This document shows positions 55,382 through 64,000 of a stretch of DNA of 64,000 nt, piece after piece. How positions within the stretch are numbered: the first letter of the stretch is position 1; each line of letters starts with the position of its first letter. The stretch comes from Actinomadura rupiterrae (lineage in GTDB: Bacteria; Actinomycetota; Actinomycetes; Streptosporangiales; Streptosporangiaceae): contig NZ_JAMZEA010000001.1 in NCBI RefSeq assembly GCF_024172125.1, forward strand, positions 372,001 to 436,000. Direction: 5' to 3'. Both the position numbers and the translations under genes were made by a program. The notes under the pieces are model-generated. The model made no database searches. It was not told the origin of the DNA and saw only the letters and a list, made by a program, of their open reading frames with translations.

Positions 55382-57148
55382 TCAGGCGACGCGGAAGGTG
55401 TCGAAGATCGTGCTGCGCACCTTCGCGGTGGCCTCCCAGTTCTCCTGCGGCGTCCGGAAGTAGATGGCGAACGGCCGCCCCTTCAGCCGGACGAACCGGT
55501 CGACCACATGGATCGGGCTGCCGTCGCGGTTGAAGGTGAACTCCCAGTCCGCCGCCGGGGCGCCCTGGTAGGTGGCCGATGACACGTTGATCCTGGAGTA
55601 GCCGGGCAGCCTGCTGCCCGGCTTCGGGGCTCCGGCGTCCGATCGGTCGGCCTGCGCCCTCGGTGTGGCGGCCTCCATGGGCCAGGACGTCGTGTCGACC
55701 TGCAGGAAGCTCTTCTTGTCCGGGGACTGGATCTGGGTCGTCCCGTTCACCGAGTTGGCCCACGTCCAGCCCTTCGGGAGCGAGACCTGGTAGCCGTCGC
55801 GCTCGAACGGCACGTAGCCGGGGTGCGCGTCGGTGTGCCGGACCTGCTGCCGGACGAGGTAGGCGGCCGCGAGCACGGCCGCGACGACCAGGATGACGAT
55901 GATCGTCACGAGGACGGTGTGGCGGCGGCTCTGCCCCGGCGCGCCGGTAGCGCGCACCGTCGGGTGGGACGGTCCGTGGGGCGAGGTGCGCGGCGGTGGC
56001 GCCGGGGTGCGCGGCGTCGGGGTGTGCGCGTACGGCTCCTGATCGATGGTCTCGCCGGTCAGCGCGCTCTCCCGGTCGGGCGATGTCGCCGGCACGTCCG
56101 CCGACCGCCGCGCCTGGGGCACCGACGAGCCGCGTCCCACGGTCGAGGGGTCGCGCCGCACCGAGGGCGGATCGCGCCGGACGGACGGCGGGTCGAGCCG
56201 CTGCTCCTGGACGGGGCGGCCGAGGTCGGCCGGGTCGGTGACGGTCTCGCTCGGTCCGTCCAGGACGGTCCGGGGCTCGTCGCCCATCGTCACCCCGGCG
56301 GCGGACTGCGGGGCCGAGGCAGGGGCGGGAGCGGCCGTCTTGGCGACGCGCGCGAGCAGCGGTTCGGCCTGCTCGGCGTTCATCCGGTGCATCGGCTGGC
56401 GGGCCAGCAGGCCGTCCAGGACGGGCCGGAGCGGCCCGCCGTTGCGCGGCGGCGGCACGGGCTCCAGCAGCGCCGCCTGGAGCGAGGACATGGCGTCCGA
56501 CCGCTCGTAGGGCGACCGGCCCTCCAGCGCGGCGTACAGGGTCGCGCCGAGGGACCACAGGTCCGACGCCGGGACGGCCCGCGCGCCCTGCGCCCGCTCC
56601 GGCGGGATGTAGGCGGGCGACCCCATGACCAGCCCGGTCTGGGTCAGCGTCGCGTCGCCCTCCATCTGCGCGATGCCGAAGTCGGTCAGCACCACGCGCC
56701 CGGAGTCGCACAGCAGCACGTTCGACGGCTTCACGTCCCGGTGCAGGATGCCCTTGGAGTGCGCGTGCCTCAGCGCGCCGAGCATCTGCACGCCGATCTC
56801 GGCGACCCGGCGGTGCGGCAGCACCCCGTCCCGGTCCAGGACGTCCTGCAGCGACGGCGCGAGAACCAGCTCCATCACGATCCAGGGCCGCATGTCCTCC
56901 TCGACGACGTCGTGCACGACGACGACCGCCGGGTGGCTCAGCCGCGCCGAGGCCCTGGCCTCGCGCAGCGTCCGCTCGTACAGGACGTCCCGCTCGCCGT
57001 CGCTGAGGCCGGGCGGCAGCACGACCTCCTTGACCGCCACCTCCCGGTGCAGCGTGAGGTCACGGGCCCGCCACACCGTGCCCATGCCGCCGCGCCCCAC
57101 GACCGTGTCCAGCCGGTAGCGCGAAGCGAGCACACGACCCTCGTCCAT
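55382..57148 (-). CDS. Receptor-like Ser/Thr protein kinase (PknB type) 1
   Basis: The ATG at 57148 gives 588 residues. Kinase domain: glycine loop GRGGMGTVWRA, Lys40 in VAVKEVV, HRDVKPSNVL (Asp138), DFGIAQ (Asp156), and activation segment GSPAYIPPERAQ where APE reads PPE. A ~130-residue Pro/Ser/Thr-rich juxtamembrane region contains RRDPPSVRRDPS repeats. One membrane helix (VLVTIIVILVVAAVLAAAYLV) is followed by an extracellular domain of ~150 residues, not PASTA, with KGWTWANSVNGT and ADWEFTFNRDGS. It signals from outside to cytoplasmic substrates by phosphorylation. First of three similar kinases in tandem, from right to left. Confidence 0.93.
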   Translation of the reverse strand: MDEGRVLASRYRLDTVVGRGGMGTVWRARDLTLHREVAVKEVVLPPGLSDGERDVLYERTLREARASARLSHPAVVVVHDVVEEDMRPWIVMELVLAPSLQDVLDRDGVLPHRRVAEIGVQMLGALRHAHSKGILHRDVKPSNVLLCDSGRVVLTDFGIAQMEGDATLTQTGLVMGSPAYIPPERAQGARAVPASDLWSLGATLYAALEGRSPYERSDAMSSLQAALLEPVPPPRNGGPLRPVLDGLLARQPMHRMNAEQAEPLLARVAKTAAPAPASAPQSAAGVTMGDEPRTVLDGPSETVTDPADLGRPVQEQRLDPPSVRRDPPSVRRDPSTVGRGSSVPQARRSADVPATSPDRESALTGETIDQEPYAHTPTPRTPAPPPRTSPHGPSHPTVRATGAPGQSRRHTVLVTIIVILVVAAVLAAAYLVRQQVRHTDAHPGYVPFERDGYQVSLPKGWTWANSVNGTTQIQSPDKKSFLQVDTTSWPMEAATPRAQADRSDAGAPKPGSRLPGYSRINVSSATYQGAPAADWEFTFNRDGSPIHVVDRFVRLKGRPFAIYFRTPQENWEATAKVRSTIFDTFRVA

Positions 57149-57225
57149 GACCAAGTGGTCCCCCGTCAGAGCAAATGCTGCAGAGTGGGACGCGCCACAA
57201 CGCCCCAGGGTTCATTGCACCAGCT

Positions 57226-58872
57226 TTAACCGGCGCTTTCGAGCACTTGCCGGAGGGTCGGGCGCATGGCGGGCCACTGCCGCTCAGGGGCGACGACGAT
57301 GACGGCGTAGGGCGTGCCGTCCTTGTGGAAGCCGCGGTCCAGGGCGTGCGACCGCTCGTTGTTGCGGAGCCAGGTGAACTCGATGTCGGCGGCGGGCTGG
57401 CCGTTCTTGCCCGTGGCCGGCCGGATGTCCAGCTGGTTGAAACCGGCCAGGGTCTGCTGGGTCTTCGGGTCGGCGACCCACGTCCGCCAGTGCTGCTGGG
57501 GGTCGCCCTTCCAGAAGCGGTCGTCGACCGCGACGTAGCTGCTGGTGGACGGGTCGGTGAAGGTCGTGGCGTTCTGCCGCTTCCACCCGACCGGGATGGC
57601 GACGCGGAGCCCGCCGAGGTGCTGCCAGGCCATGCCGGGCGGCGGGCCCTTGGGCTTCGGCTTGCCGGTCGGATTCTTGGGGCCGGTGTCGCTGGGGCCG
57701 GCGGTCGACGGGTTCGTCGGGGCCGGGTCCGCGCCGCCGCCGGTGTCGCGGCCGAAGGCGTAGAAGAGCCCGCCGCCGACGAGGGCCATGGCCGCCACGG
57801 CGCCCACGACGGCGAGGACGATCTTCTTACCGCCGCCCTTCCGGGCCGGGACGCCCTGCGTCGCGTGCTCGGGGAAGCCGTGCTCGGGGAAGCCGTGTTC
57901 CGGGAAGCCGTGCTCGGGGAAGGCGGCCTGCTGCGGCTGGACGTGCTGCGGCGCGACCTGGCGGGTCGACTGGTCCGTCCAGGCCGGGGGGACGGGGACC
58001 TGGGACGCCTCGATCGCGGCGGTCGGGCCGCCGCCGGCGGTGCCGATGCGGTCGAGCTCGCGCTCCACCTGGTCGATGCTCGGCCGGCGGGCCGGGTCCT
58101 TGTCGAGCATCGCGGTCAGGATCGGCGCCATCGGGCCCGCGTGGGCGGGCGGCGGCGCGTCCAGGGTCATGATCGCGGCGAGCACGGCCATGGCGTCGCT
58201 GCGGTGGTGCGGGGCCCGGCCCTCGACGCCCGCGTACAGCGTCGCGCCGAGCGCCCACACGTCGGACGCCGGGACGGCGCCCTCGCCCTTGACCCGCTCG
58301 GGGGCCATGTAGGCGGGCGATCCCATGACCATGCCGGTGCGGGTGAGGGTGGCGTCGCCGGACAGCTGGGCGATGCCGAAGTCGGTCAGGACGGCCCGGT
58401 CCTCGGCGGTGATCAGGACGTTGGCGGGCTTGACGTCCCGGTGCAGGATGCCGACGGCGTGCGCGGCGCGCAGCGCGGCGGCGAGCTGGCGGCCGAGGGC
58501 GGCGACGCGCTCGGGCGGCTGCGGGCCGTCCTCGTCCACGATGTCCTGGAGCGACCGGGACGGGACGAGCTCCATGACCATCCACGGCCGGTCGTCGTGG
58601 ATCACCACGTCGTGCACGGTCACCACGCCCGGATGGCCGAGCCGCGCGGAGGCCCGCGCCTCGCGCATCATCCGCGCGTGCGCGGTGGTCCGCTCCTCGT
58701 CGGTGAGCGAGGGGTGCAGCCGGATCTCCTTGATCGCCACCTCGCGGTCGAGCGTCTCGTCCGTGGCCCGCCACACCGTGCCCATACCGCCCCTGCCCAG
58801 CACGGACAGCAGCCGGTACCGGCCAGCGAGGGGGACGTCGGTCCCCGGTCCCGTCACTTCACCCTCCGCCAT
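57226..58872 (-). CDS. Receptor-like Ser/Thr protein kinase (PknB type) 2
   Basis: The ATG at 58872 gives 548 residues. Kinase motifs: GRGGMGTVWRA, Lys48 in VAIKEIR, HRDVKPANVLI, TDFGIAQL and GSPAYMAPERVK. A linker with GFPEHGFPEHGFPEH repeats precedes the membrane helix (IVLAVVGAVAAMALVGGGLF) and an extracellular domain similar to that of its neighbours (AADIEFTWLRNN, HALDRGFHKDGTPYAVIV). The shared domain suggests the three kinases arose by duplication and bind related signals. Confidence 0.93.
   Translation of the reverse strand: MAEGEVTGPGTDVPLAGRYRLLSVLGRGGMGTVWRATDETLDREVAIKEIRLHPSLTDEERTTAHARMMREARASARLGHPGVVTVHDVVIHDDRPWMVMELVPSRSLQDIVDEDGPQPPERVAALGRQLAAALRAAHAVGILHRDVKPANVLITAEDRAVLTDFGIAQLSGDATLTRTGMVMGSPAYMAPERVKGEGAVPASDVWALGATLYAGVEGRAPHHRSDAMAVLAAIMTLDAPPPAHAGPMAPILTAMLDKDPARRPSIDQVERELDRIGTAGGGPTAAIEASQVPVPPAWTDQSTRQVAPQHVQPQQAAFPEHGFPEHGFPEHGFPEHATQGVPARKGGGKKIVLAVVGAVAAMALVGGGLFYAFGRDTGGGADPAPTNPSTAGPSDTGPKNPTGKPKPKGPPPGMAWQHLGGLRVAIPVGWKRQNATTFTDPSTSSYVAVDDRFWKGDPQQHWRTWVADPKTQQTLAGFNQLDIRPATGKNGQPAADIEFTWLRNNERSHALDRGFHKDGTPYAVIVVAPERQWPAMRPTLRQVLESAG
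57848..57925 (-). repeat. 15-bp coding repeat (GFPEH)
   Basis: Four copies of a 15-bp unit (ttccccgagcacggc) encode FPEHG in the linker of kinase 2; the copies are almost identical on DNA level. Confidence 0.85.
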
Positions 58873-58936
58873 GAGCAGCGACTTTACCGACACCGTGTAA
58901 CGGACAGGCGAAGACCACCATTCCGGAGCGTACGGT

Positions 58937-60610
58937 TCAGGTCGATTTGAACGAGGAGAACACCGGCCGGAGCCCCGCGAGCGTGCGGTTCCAGTCCTTG
59001 TCGGACGCGTAGACGGCGATCGCATAGCCGTGGCCGTCCATGACGAAACCCCTGTCCAGGGCGTGCATCCGGCCGCCGTTCGCCTCGTAGGTCCACTCTA
59101 TGTCCGCGCAGCGGCGCCCGGACGGGTCGGAGATCGGCCCGCCGGACGTCACGGGCCCGAGGTTGACCCGTTCGTACCCCTTGTATTGGCCCTTGAGGGC
59201 AGGTTCGTATTCCTCCCAGTCCTTCAGGGCGCTGCTGTTGGCGTGCTCCGCGCGGGCGATCTGGAGCTTGGCGGAGCCGTCCGCGGGGCCGAAGTAGTCG
59301 CCCGCGTCGTCCCTGGACTTGGGCTTCCAGCCGTCCGGCAGGAGCATCGTGTAGTGGCCGCGCGGGTCCTTGTATGTGTGGAAGCCGGCCGGGACGGACG
59401 GGGACGGCGGCGGGCTGCTCGCCGAGGCCGTCTGGACGGGCGTGGTCGCGGGCGGCGCGGCCTTCGGCGGGTGGCTGGTCGTGGACGGCTTGGGATCGCC
59501 GCCGCCGCGCGTGGCGCCCCAGACGATGCCCGCCACGGCCAGGATGATCACGATGACCATGGCGACGACGAGCAGCACGCGCCGCGCGGACAGGCCCGCG
59601 AGCAGGGGCGGCAGCTGCGGCGCGCCGTCGGGCCGCCGGTCCGGGGACGGCGCGGTCTCGACGGACGGGGTCACGCGGGTGCGCTCGGCCTCCGGCGGGG
59701 CCGCCGGGGCCGCCTTGGTGCGGGCGGGCGCGGCGATCTCGTCGGTGTACTCGACCGCGATCGTCCGCTGGGTGTCGACCGTGGGGGCGCGGACGATGTC
59801 GTCCAGCAGGCGGCCCGCCTCGATCGCGCCCATCCGCTCGTCCGGGTTCTTGCGCAGCAGGCCCTGGATGACGGGGGTGAGCGGGCCGGACCGGGACGGC
59901 GGGTCGGGCTCCTCGGAGATCACCGCGACCAGCGCGGCCATCGGCTCGTTCCGCTCGAAGGGCGAGCGGCCCTCGACCATCGCGTACATGGTCACGCCGA
60001 GGGACCACAGGTCGGACGCCGGGCCGGCGGTGCGGCCGCGGGCGCGCTCGGGGGCGATGTAGGCGGGCGAGCCCATGACCAGGCCGGTCTGGGTGAGGGT
60101 GGCGTCGCCGGCGGCCGTGGCGATGCCGAAGTCGGTGAGGACGGCCCGGTCGCCGCTCGCGACCAGCACGTTGGACGGCTTGACATCGCGGTGCAGGACG
60201 CCCGCGTCGTGCGCGGCGTGCAGCGCGGCGAGCATCTGGCGGCCGATGTCGGCGGCGCGCTTGGGCTCCAGCGCGCCGTCCTGCTTGATCACCTGGTCGA
60301 GGGAGCGGGCGTGGATCAGCTCCATCACGATCCAGGGGCGGCCGTCCTCCTCCACCACGTCGTAGACCGTGACGACACCGGGGTGGCCGAGCCGGGCGGC
60401 GGTGCGGGCCTCCCGGAACGTCCGCTTGTACTGGACGGACCGCTCCTCGTCGGTGAGACCATGCGGGAGGATGACCTCCTTCACGGCGACGTCCCGGCCG
60501 AGCACCTCATCATGGGCCTGCCAGACCGTTCCCATGCCACCACGACCGACCTGGGTCACCAGTCGGTAGCGGCGGGCGAGCAACCGCTCCCCGGTGGTCT
60601 CCTGTGGCAT
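58937..60610 (-). CDS. Receptor-like Ser/Thr protein kinase (PknB type) 3
   Basis: The ATG at 60610 gives 557 residues; an in-frame ATG at 60622 adds four residues, and neither has a clear ribosome site. Kinase motifs: GRGGMGTVWQA, Lys44 in VAVKEVI, HRDVKPSNVLV, TDFGIATA and GSPAYIAPERAR. A membrane helix (VLLVVAMVIVIILAVAGIVW) is followed by an extracellular domain ending in ADIEWTYEANGGRMHALDRG, paralogous to those of kinases 1 and 2. It is divergent from lysX. Confidence 0.93.
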   Translation of the reverse strand: MPQETTGERLLARRYRLVTQVGRGGMGTVWQAHDEVLGRDVAVKEVILPHGLTDEERSVQYKRTFREARTAARLGHPGVVTVYDVVEEDGRPWIVMELIHARSLDQVIKQDGALEPKRAADIGRQMLAALHAAHDAGVLHRDVKPSNVLVASGDRAVLTDFGIATAAGDATLTQTGLVMGSPAYIAPERARGRTAGPASDLWSLGVTMYAMVEGRSPFERNEPMAALVAVISEEPDPPSRSGPLTPVIQGLLRKNPDERMGAIEAGRLLDDIVRAPTVDTQRTIAVEYTDEIAAPARTKAAPAAPPEAERTRVTPSVETAPSPDRRPDGAPQLPPLLAGLSARRVLLVVAMVIVIILAVAGIVWGATRGGGDPKPSTTSHPPKAAPPATTPVQTASASSPPPSPSVPAGFHTYKDPRGHYTMLLPDGWKPKSRDDAGDYFGPADGSAKLQIARAEHANSSALKDWEEYEPALKGQYKGYERVNLGPVTSGGPISDPSGRRCADIEWTYEANGGRMHALDRGFVMDGHGYAIAVYASDKDWNRTLAGLRPVFSSFKST

Positions 60611-60856
60611 ATCCGCGACCATATCGACTTTTGATGACAATCTTGGACCCGGCCCGCGAACGACCTGCTCACCGCCCGGCGGTACGCGGGGCGAACCTCG
60701 GGGGTTCACCTCGCGTGCGGCCGCGCCACCCGTCCCCCTACCCAGCGGACATATGGGTCAGACCGGACGGGATGGTGACTATCGTCGGCGGTAGGCGTGA
60801 GCAGGGCGTCAGCCGGTACAAATATCCCTACAATCGACAGTCCTGACGGGAGAACC
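60611..60856. promoter_or_regulatory. Divergent promoter region, kinase 3 / lysX
   Basis: TACAAT at 60829-60834 is a strong -10-like element 23 bp before the lysX ATG, in an AT-rich patch (ggtacaaatatccctacaat). The leader would be about 16 nt with GGGAG 4-8 nt before the ATG. No clear -35 is seen. A minus-strand promoter for kinase 3 is expected but not located. Confidence 0.5.
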
Positions 60857-63800
60857 ATGGCGGCAACAGGCGAAACGGGGAGCCTGCGCACCGGTTGGCG
60901 AAGACTCATGGAGGCGGCTCCCACCGTCTTCTTCTGGTACACACGACTCTCGGGGATCGTGTCCATCCTCTCCTGGCTGTCGTCGGATCTCATCGTCCGA
61001 CTCGCCGACATCTGGGCTTTGCGGTGGCTGTACTACCTGGCGGTCTTCCCCAGCATCCCGTGGGGCCTGATGTTCATCCTGCTGTCGATGGGCATCCGGC
61101 GCCGCAAGAAGGCCGCCTGGCGGCTGCTCGTCCTGCTCTTCGGCCTGTACACCGCGTTCTCCCTGGCGTTCCTGCTGCACACGGCCCTGGACCCCAGCCA
61201 GCCGACGGCCCTCGGAGAGGTCGTCACGACCGGAGCCTACGGCCTGGTGCTGGCTCTCGCGCTCGTCTCGCGAAACCAGTTCACCTCCCTGCCGGACCGC
61301 GCCAACCGGCGGCTGGCGGCCGTGGTCTTCTCCGTCCTGCTGGTGCTGAGCGGCGGGATCGGCACCTTCCTGGTCACCGTCACCGACAAGGACCCGGAGG
61401 GCAGCTTCTGGTCGCACCCCTGGTACGTGGTGCTGCAGACCGTCCTCGGCGCGGGGATCACCGGGGAGCCGATCCACGTCCAGGTGCCCGGCTGGGTGGA
61501 CGTGATCATCGGCGTGCTCGGCACCGGGCTGCTGATCGTCACCATGTGGGCGCTGTTCCGGCCCGGCCGGCGGGACGCGGTGCTCAGCCCCGGCGAGGAG
61601 CTCGCCGCCCGCGGCCTGCTCGCCGAGTACGGCGACCAGGACTCCCTCGGCTACTTCGCGCTGCGCCGCGACAAGGACTTCATCCTCGCGCCGAACGGCA
61701 AGGCCGGCATCGCCTACCGGGTCGAGGGCTCGGTGTCGCTGGCGTCCGGCGACCCGCTCGGCGACCCCGAGTCGTGGGACCAGGCGATCGAGGCGTGGCT
61801 GAACGAGTGCCGCACGCACTCCTGGATCCCGGGGGCGGTCAGCGTCGGGGAGCGCGCCGCCCACATCTACGCCCGGCACGGCTTCGACGCGCTGGAGCTG
61901 GGCGACGAGGCGATCCTCGACCTCGCCGACTTCAACCTGGACGGCCGCGAGATGCGGCAGGTCCGGCAGGCCGTGCACCGGGTCGAGCGGGCCGGGTACA
62001 CCGTGCGCGTCCGGCGGCACTCGCAGATCCCGGACTGGGAGATGGCCAAGCTGATCCGCAGCGCGGACGCCTGGCGCGGCGAGGCCACCGAGCGCGGCTT
62101 CTCGATGGCGCTCGGCCGGCTCGGCGACCCGACCGACGGGCGCTGCGTCATGGTCGAGGCGTTCGACTCCCGCGGCGAGCTGCGCGGGCTGCTCTCGTTC
62201 GTCCCGTGGGGGCGGACCGGGCTGTCGCTCGACCTGATGCGCCGCGACCGCGCCGCCGAGAACGGCCTGAACGAGTACATGGTCGCCAAGCTGGCCGAGC
62301 GGGCGGCGGCGGTCGGCGCGCAGGAGCTCTCGCTGAACTTCGCGATGCTGCGGTCGGCGTTCGAGCGCGGCTCGCAGATCGGCGCCGGGCCGATCGCGCG
62401 GGTCTACTACAAGCTGCTGTCGTTCGCGTCCCGGTTCTGGCAGCTGGAGTCGCTGTACCTGTCGAACTCCAAGTACCTGCCGAACTGGCGGCCGCGGTTC
62501 ATCTGCTACCGGCAGTCCCGCGACCTGGTCCGGCTCGGCCTGGCGTACGCGCGCGCCGAGGGGTTCGTCCCGTCGCTGAACCGGATCAAGCTGGAGCGCG
62601 CCGCCAACCGCGTCCCGACGCCGGAGCTGGTCGCCAAGATCGCCGAGATCGAGGAGGCCGCGGACGCCGCCCGCGCCCCGCAGCGCCGCCTGTCGGAGCA
62701 GGAGCGGGTGCGGCACGCCAAGCTCGCGCAGATCCGCGAGGCCGGGATGGAGCCCTACCCGCTCGGCTTCGAGCGGACCGACTACGTCGCCGACGTCCTC
62801 GCCGCGCATCCGGGGCTGTCTCCGGACACGCGGACGGGCGCTTCGGTCGCGGTCGCCGGACGGGTCGTCCTCGCCCGCGAGCACGGGCGGCTGGTGTTCG
62901 TCCAGCTGCGGGACGAGACGGGCGACATCCAGGTCATGCTCACCGCGGACGAGCTGGGCGACGAGTCGCTCGCGCTGTGGAAGCGGCTGATCGACCTCGG
63001 CGACCAGGTCGGCGTGACCGGAGAGGTCGTGACGTCCCGGCGGGGCGAGCTGTCGGTGCTCGCGTCGCAGTGGAAGCTGACCGCCAAGTGCCTGCGGCCC
63101 CTGCCGAACAAGCGGTCGGGCCTCGCCGACCCGGAGGCCCGCGTCCGGCAGCGGTACGTCGACTTCATCGTCAACGACGAGTCGCGGAAGATGCTGCGGA
63201 TGCGCGGCGACGCCGTGGCGGCCGTCCGGGACACGCTCCGCGAGGGCGGCTACCTGGAGGTCGAGACGCCGATGCTCCAGCCGATCCACGGCGGCGCGAC
63301 GGCCCGGCCGTTCACGACGCGGATCAACGCCTACAACATGCAGCTCTACTTGCGGATCGCGCCCGAGCTGTACCTGAAGCGGCTGCTGGTCGGCGGTGTC
63401 GGCAAGGTCTTCGAGCTGAACCGCAACTTCCGGAACGAGGGCGTGGACGCGACCCACAACCCCGAGTTCACGATGCTGGAGGCGTACGAGCCGTACGGGA
63501 ACTACGACACGATGGCCGTGCTGACGCGCGATCTCGTCGTGAACGCGGCGCTCTCCGCGACCGGCGGGACCGTCGTCGTCCGGGACGGCGTGGAGTACGA
63601 CCTCGGCGAGCCGTGGAAGGAGATCACCGTCTACGGCTCGGTGTCGGAGGCGCTCGGCGAGGAGGTCACCCCGGACACGCCGCTCCCGGCCGTCCGGGCC
63701 CTCGCGGACCGGATCGGCCTCAACTTCGCGCCCGAGTGGGGGCAGGGGCGGATCGTCCAGGAGCTGTTCGAGGAGCTGGTCGAGGGCGACCTGATGTTCC

Positions 63801-64000
63801 CGACCTTCGTCCGCGACTACCCCGCCGAGACCTCGCCGCTGACCCGCCCGCACCGCAAGGACCCGCGCCTCGCCGAGAAGTGGGACCTGATCGTGTTCGG
63901 GCTGGAGCTCGGCACCGCGTACTCGGAGCTGATCGACCCGATCCTGCAGCGCCGGCGGCTTACCGAGCAGTCCTTGCAGGCGGCCGGGGGCGACCCGGAG
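60857..64000 (+). CDS. lysX: LysX: lysyl-phosphatidylglycerol synthase fused to lysyl-tRNA synthetase, 3' end missing
   Basis: The frame is open from the ATG at 60857 to the window edge, 1048 codons. Residues ~20-240 hold six to seven membrane helices; residues ~250-590 form the MprF-type (DUF2156) aminoacyl-transfer domain, with LGYFALRRDKDFILAPNGKA, GDPLGDPESW and LSFVPWGRTGLSLDLMRRD. An OB-fold anticodon domain starts near 660 (VFVQLRDETGDIQVM), then the class II synthetase core with TPMLQPIHGGATARPF and motif 2 (ELNRNFRNEGVDATHNPEF); motif 3 lies beyond the window. As known for mycobacterial LysX (1172 aa), it charges tRNA with lysine and transfers lysine to phosphatidylglycerol, lowering membrane negative charge and giving resistance to cationic peptides. 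Confidence 0.95.
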   Translation, partial: MAATGETGSLRTGWRRLMEAAPTVFFWYTRLSGIVSILSWLSSDLIVRLADIWALRWLYYLAVFPSIPWGLMFILLSMGIRRRKKAAWRLLVLLFGLYTAFSLAFLLHTALDPSQPTALGEVVTTGAYGLVLALALVSRNQFTSLPDRANRRLAAVVFSVLLVLSGGIGTFLVTVTDKDPEGSFWSHPWYVVLQTVLGAGITGEPIHVQVPGWVDVIIGVLGTGLLIVTMWALFRPGRRDAVLSPGEELAARGLLAEYGDQDSLGYFALRRDKDFILAPNGKAGIAYRVEGSVSLASGDPLGDPESWDQAIEAWLNECRTHSWIPGAVSVGERAAHIYARHGFDALELGDEAILDLADFNLDGREMRQVRQAVHRVERAGYTVRVRRHSQIPDWEMAKLIRSADAWRGEATERGFSMALGRLGDPTDGRCVMVEAFDSRGELRGLLSFVPWGRTGLSLDLMRRDRAAENGLNEYMVAKLAERAAAVGAQELSLNFAMLRSAFERGSQIGAGPIARVYYKLLSFASRFWQLESLYLSNSKYLPNWRPRFICYRQSRDLVRLGLAYARAEGFVPSLNRIKLERAANRVPTPELVAKIAEIEEAADAARAPQRRLSEQERVRHAKLAQIREAGMEPYPLGFERTDYVADVLAAHPGLSPDTRTGASVAVAGRVVLAREHGRLVFVQLRDETGDIQVMLTADELGDESLALWKRLIDLGDQVGVTGEVVTSRRGELSVLASQWKLTAKCLRPLPNKRSGLADPEARVRQRYVDFIVNDESRKMLRMRGDAVAAVRDTLREGGYLEVETPMLQPIHGGATARPFTTRINAYNMQLYLRIAPELYLKRLLVGGVGKVFELNRNFRNEGVDATHNPEFTMLEAYEPYGNYDTMAVLTRDLVVNAALSATGGTVVVRDGVEYDLGEPWKEITVYGSVSEALGEEVTPDTPLPAVRALADRIGLNFAPEWGQGRIVQELFEELVEGDLMFPTFVRDYPAETSPLTRPHRKDPRLAEKWDLIVFGLELGTAYSELIDPILQRRRLTEQSLQAAGGDPE

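Noticed and set aside
60809..63853. Minus-strand open frame of 1014 codons opposite lysX
   Set aside because: Antisense shadow of a clear lysX reading frame; its translation has no family features.

Overview
The window is very GC-rich, has GTG and TTG starts, many 4-nt stop/start overlaps, and actinobacterial gene families: FxsA/FxsB/FxsT-type peptide genes, DUF6230/DUF6114 pair, LCP protein, receptor-type PknB-like kinases, NarL-type two-component pairs and LysX. It most likely comes from the chromosome of a filamentous actinomycete (Actinomadura/Streptosporangiales or a relative of Streptomyces). I see no tRNA, rRNA, insertion sequence, phage gene or CRISPR array.

Layout. 1-3.6 kb: end of a sensor kinase, an MFS exporter with a repeated N-terminus, and a small membrane/coiled-coil protein. 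3.7-11.5 kb: a modified-peptide (RiPP) cluster with a 58-aa FxsA-like precursor, a STAND-type NTPase/TPR protein, an FxsT-like NB-ARC/TPR protein, and an FxsB-like radical SAM/SPASM maturase that carries an extra HExxH domain. 12.2-16.3 kb: a sugar ABC importer plus ROK kinase operon behind a promoter whose spacer holds a DasR-like palindrome. 16.5-24.6 kb: ABC exporter, class V PLP enzyme, LCP protein with its ECF sigma factor, D-Ala-D-Ala carboxypeptidase, LysE exporter. 24.7-30.4 kb: TetR regulator, two SDRs, amidohydrolase and P450, an apparent small catabolic/modification set whose gene ends are full of tandem duplications.

30.5-44.1 kb: an exopolysaccharide locus of Wzx/Wzy type: GalE (divergent), an orphan LuxR response regulator, a Wzz-like protein, a DegT aminotransferase, a CapD-like dehydratase homologue, a GT4 glycosyltransferase, a Wzy-like polymerase, a Wzx flippase, an initiating sugar-phosphate transferase and a secreted glycosidase-like protein. 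The regulator is flanked by about 1.5 kb and 0.3 kb of non-coding degenerate minisatellite DNA and by G-run tracts.

44.1-55.4 kb: a small membrane protein, a metallo-beta-lactamase/Rieske protein, two two-component pairs, two tandem esterase paralogues (the second apparently lacking its catalytic residues), a stand-alone receiver protein and the DUF6230/DUF6114 pair. 55.4-64 kb: three tandem receptor-like Ser/Thr kinases and, divergently, lysX (lysyl-phosphatidylglycerol synthase fused to lysyl-tRNA synthetase), which runs off the end of the window.

The most unusual items are the variant Fxs peptide cluster, two loci where a 35-bp tandem duplication of a translation start has made chains of 12-codon mini-ORFs linked by NTGA overlaps, and the minisatellite blocks around the exopolysaccharide regulator.
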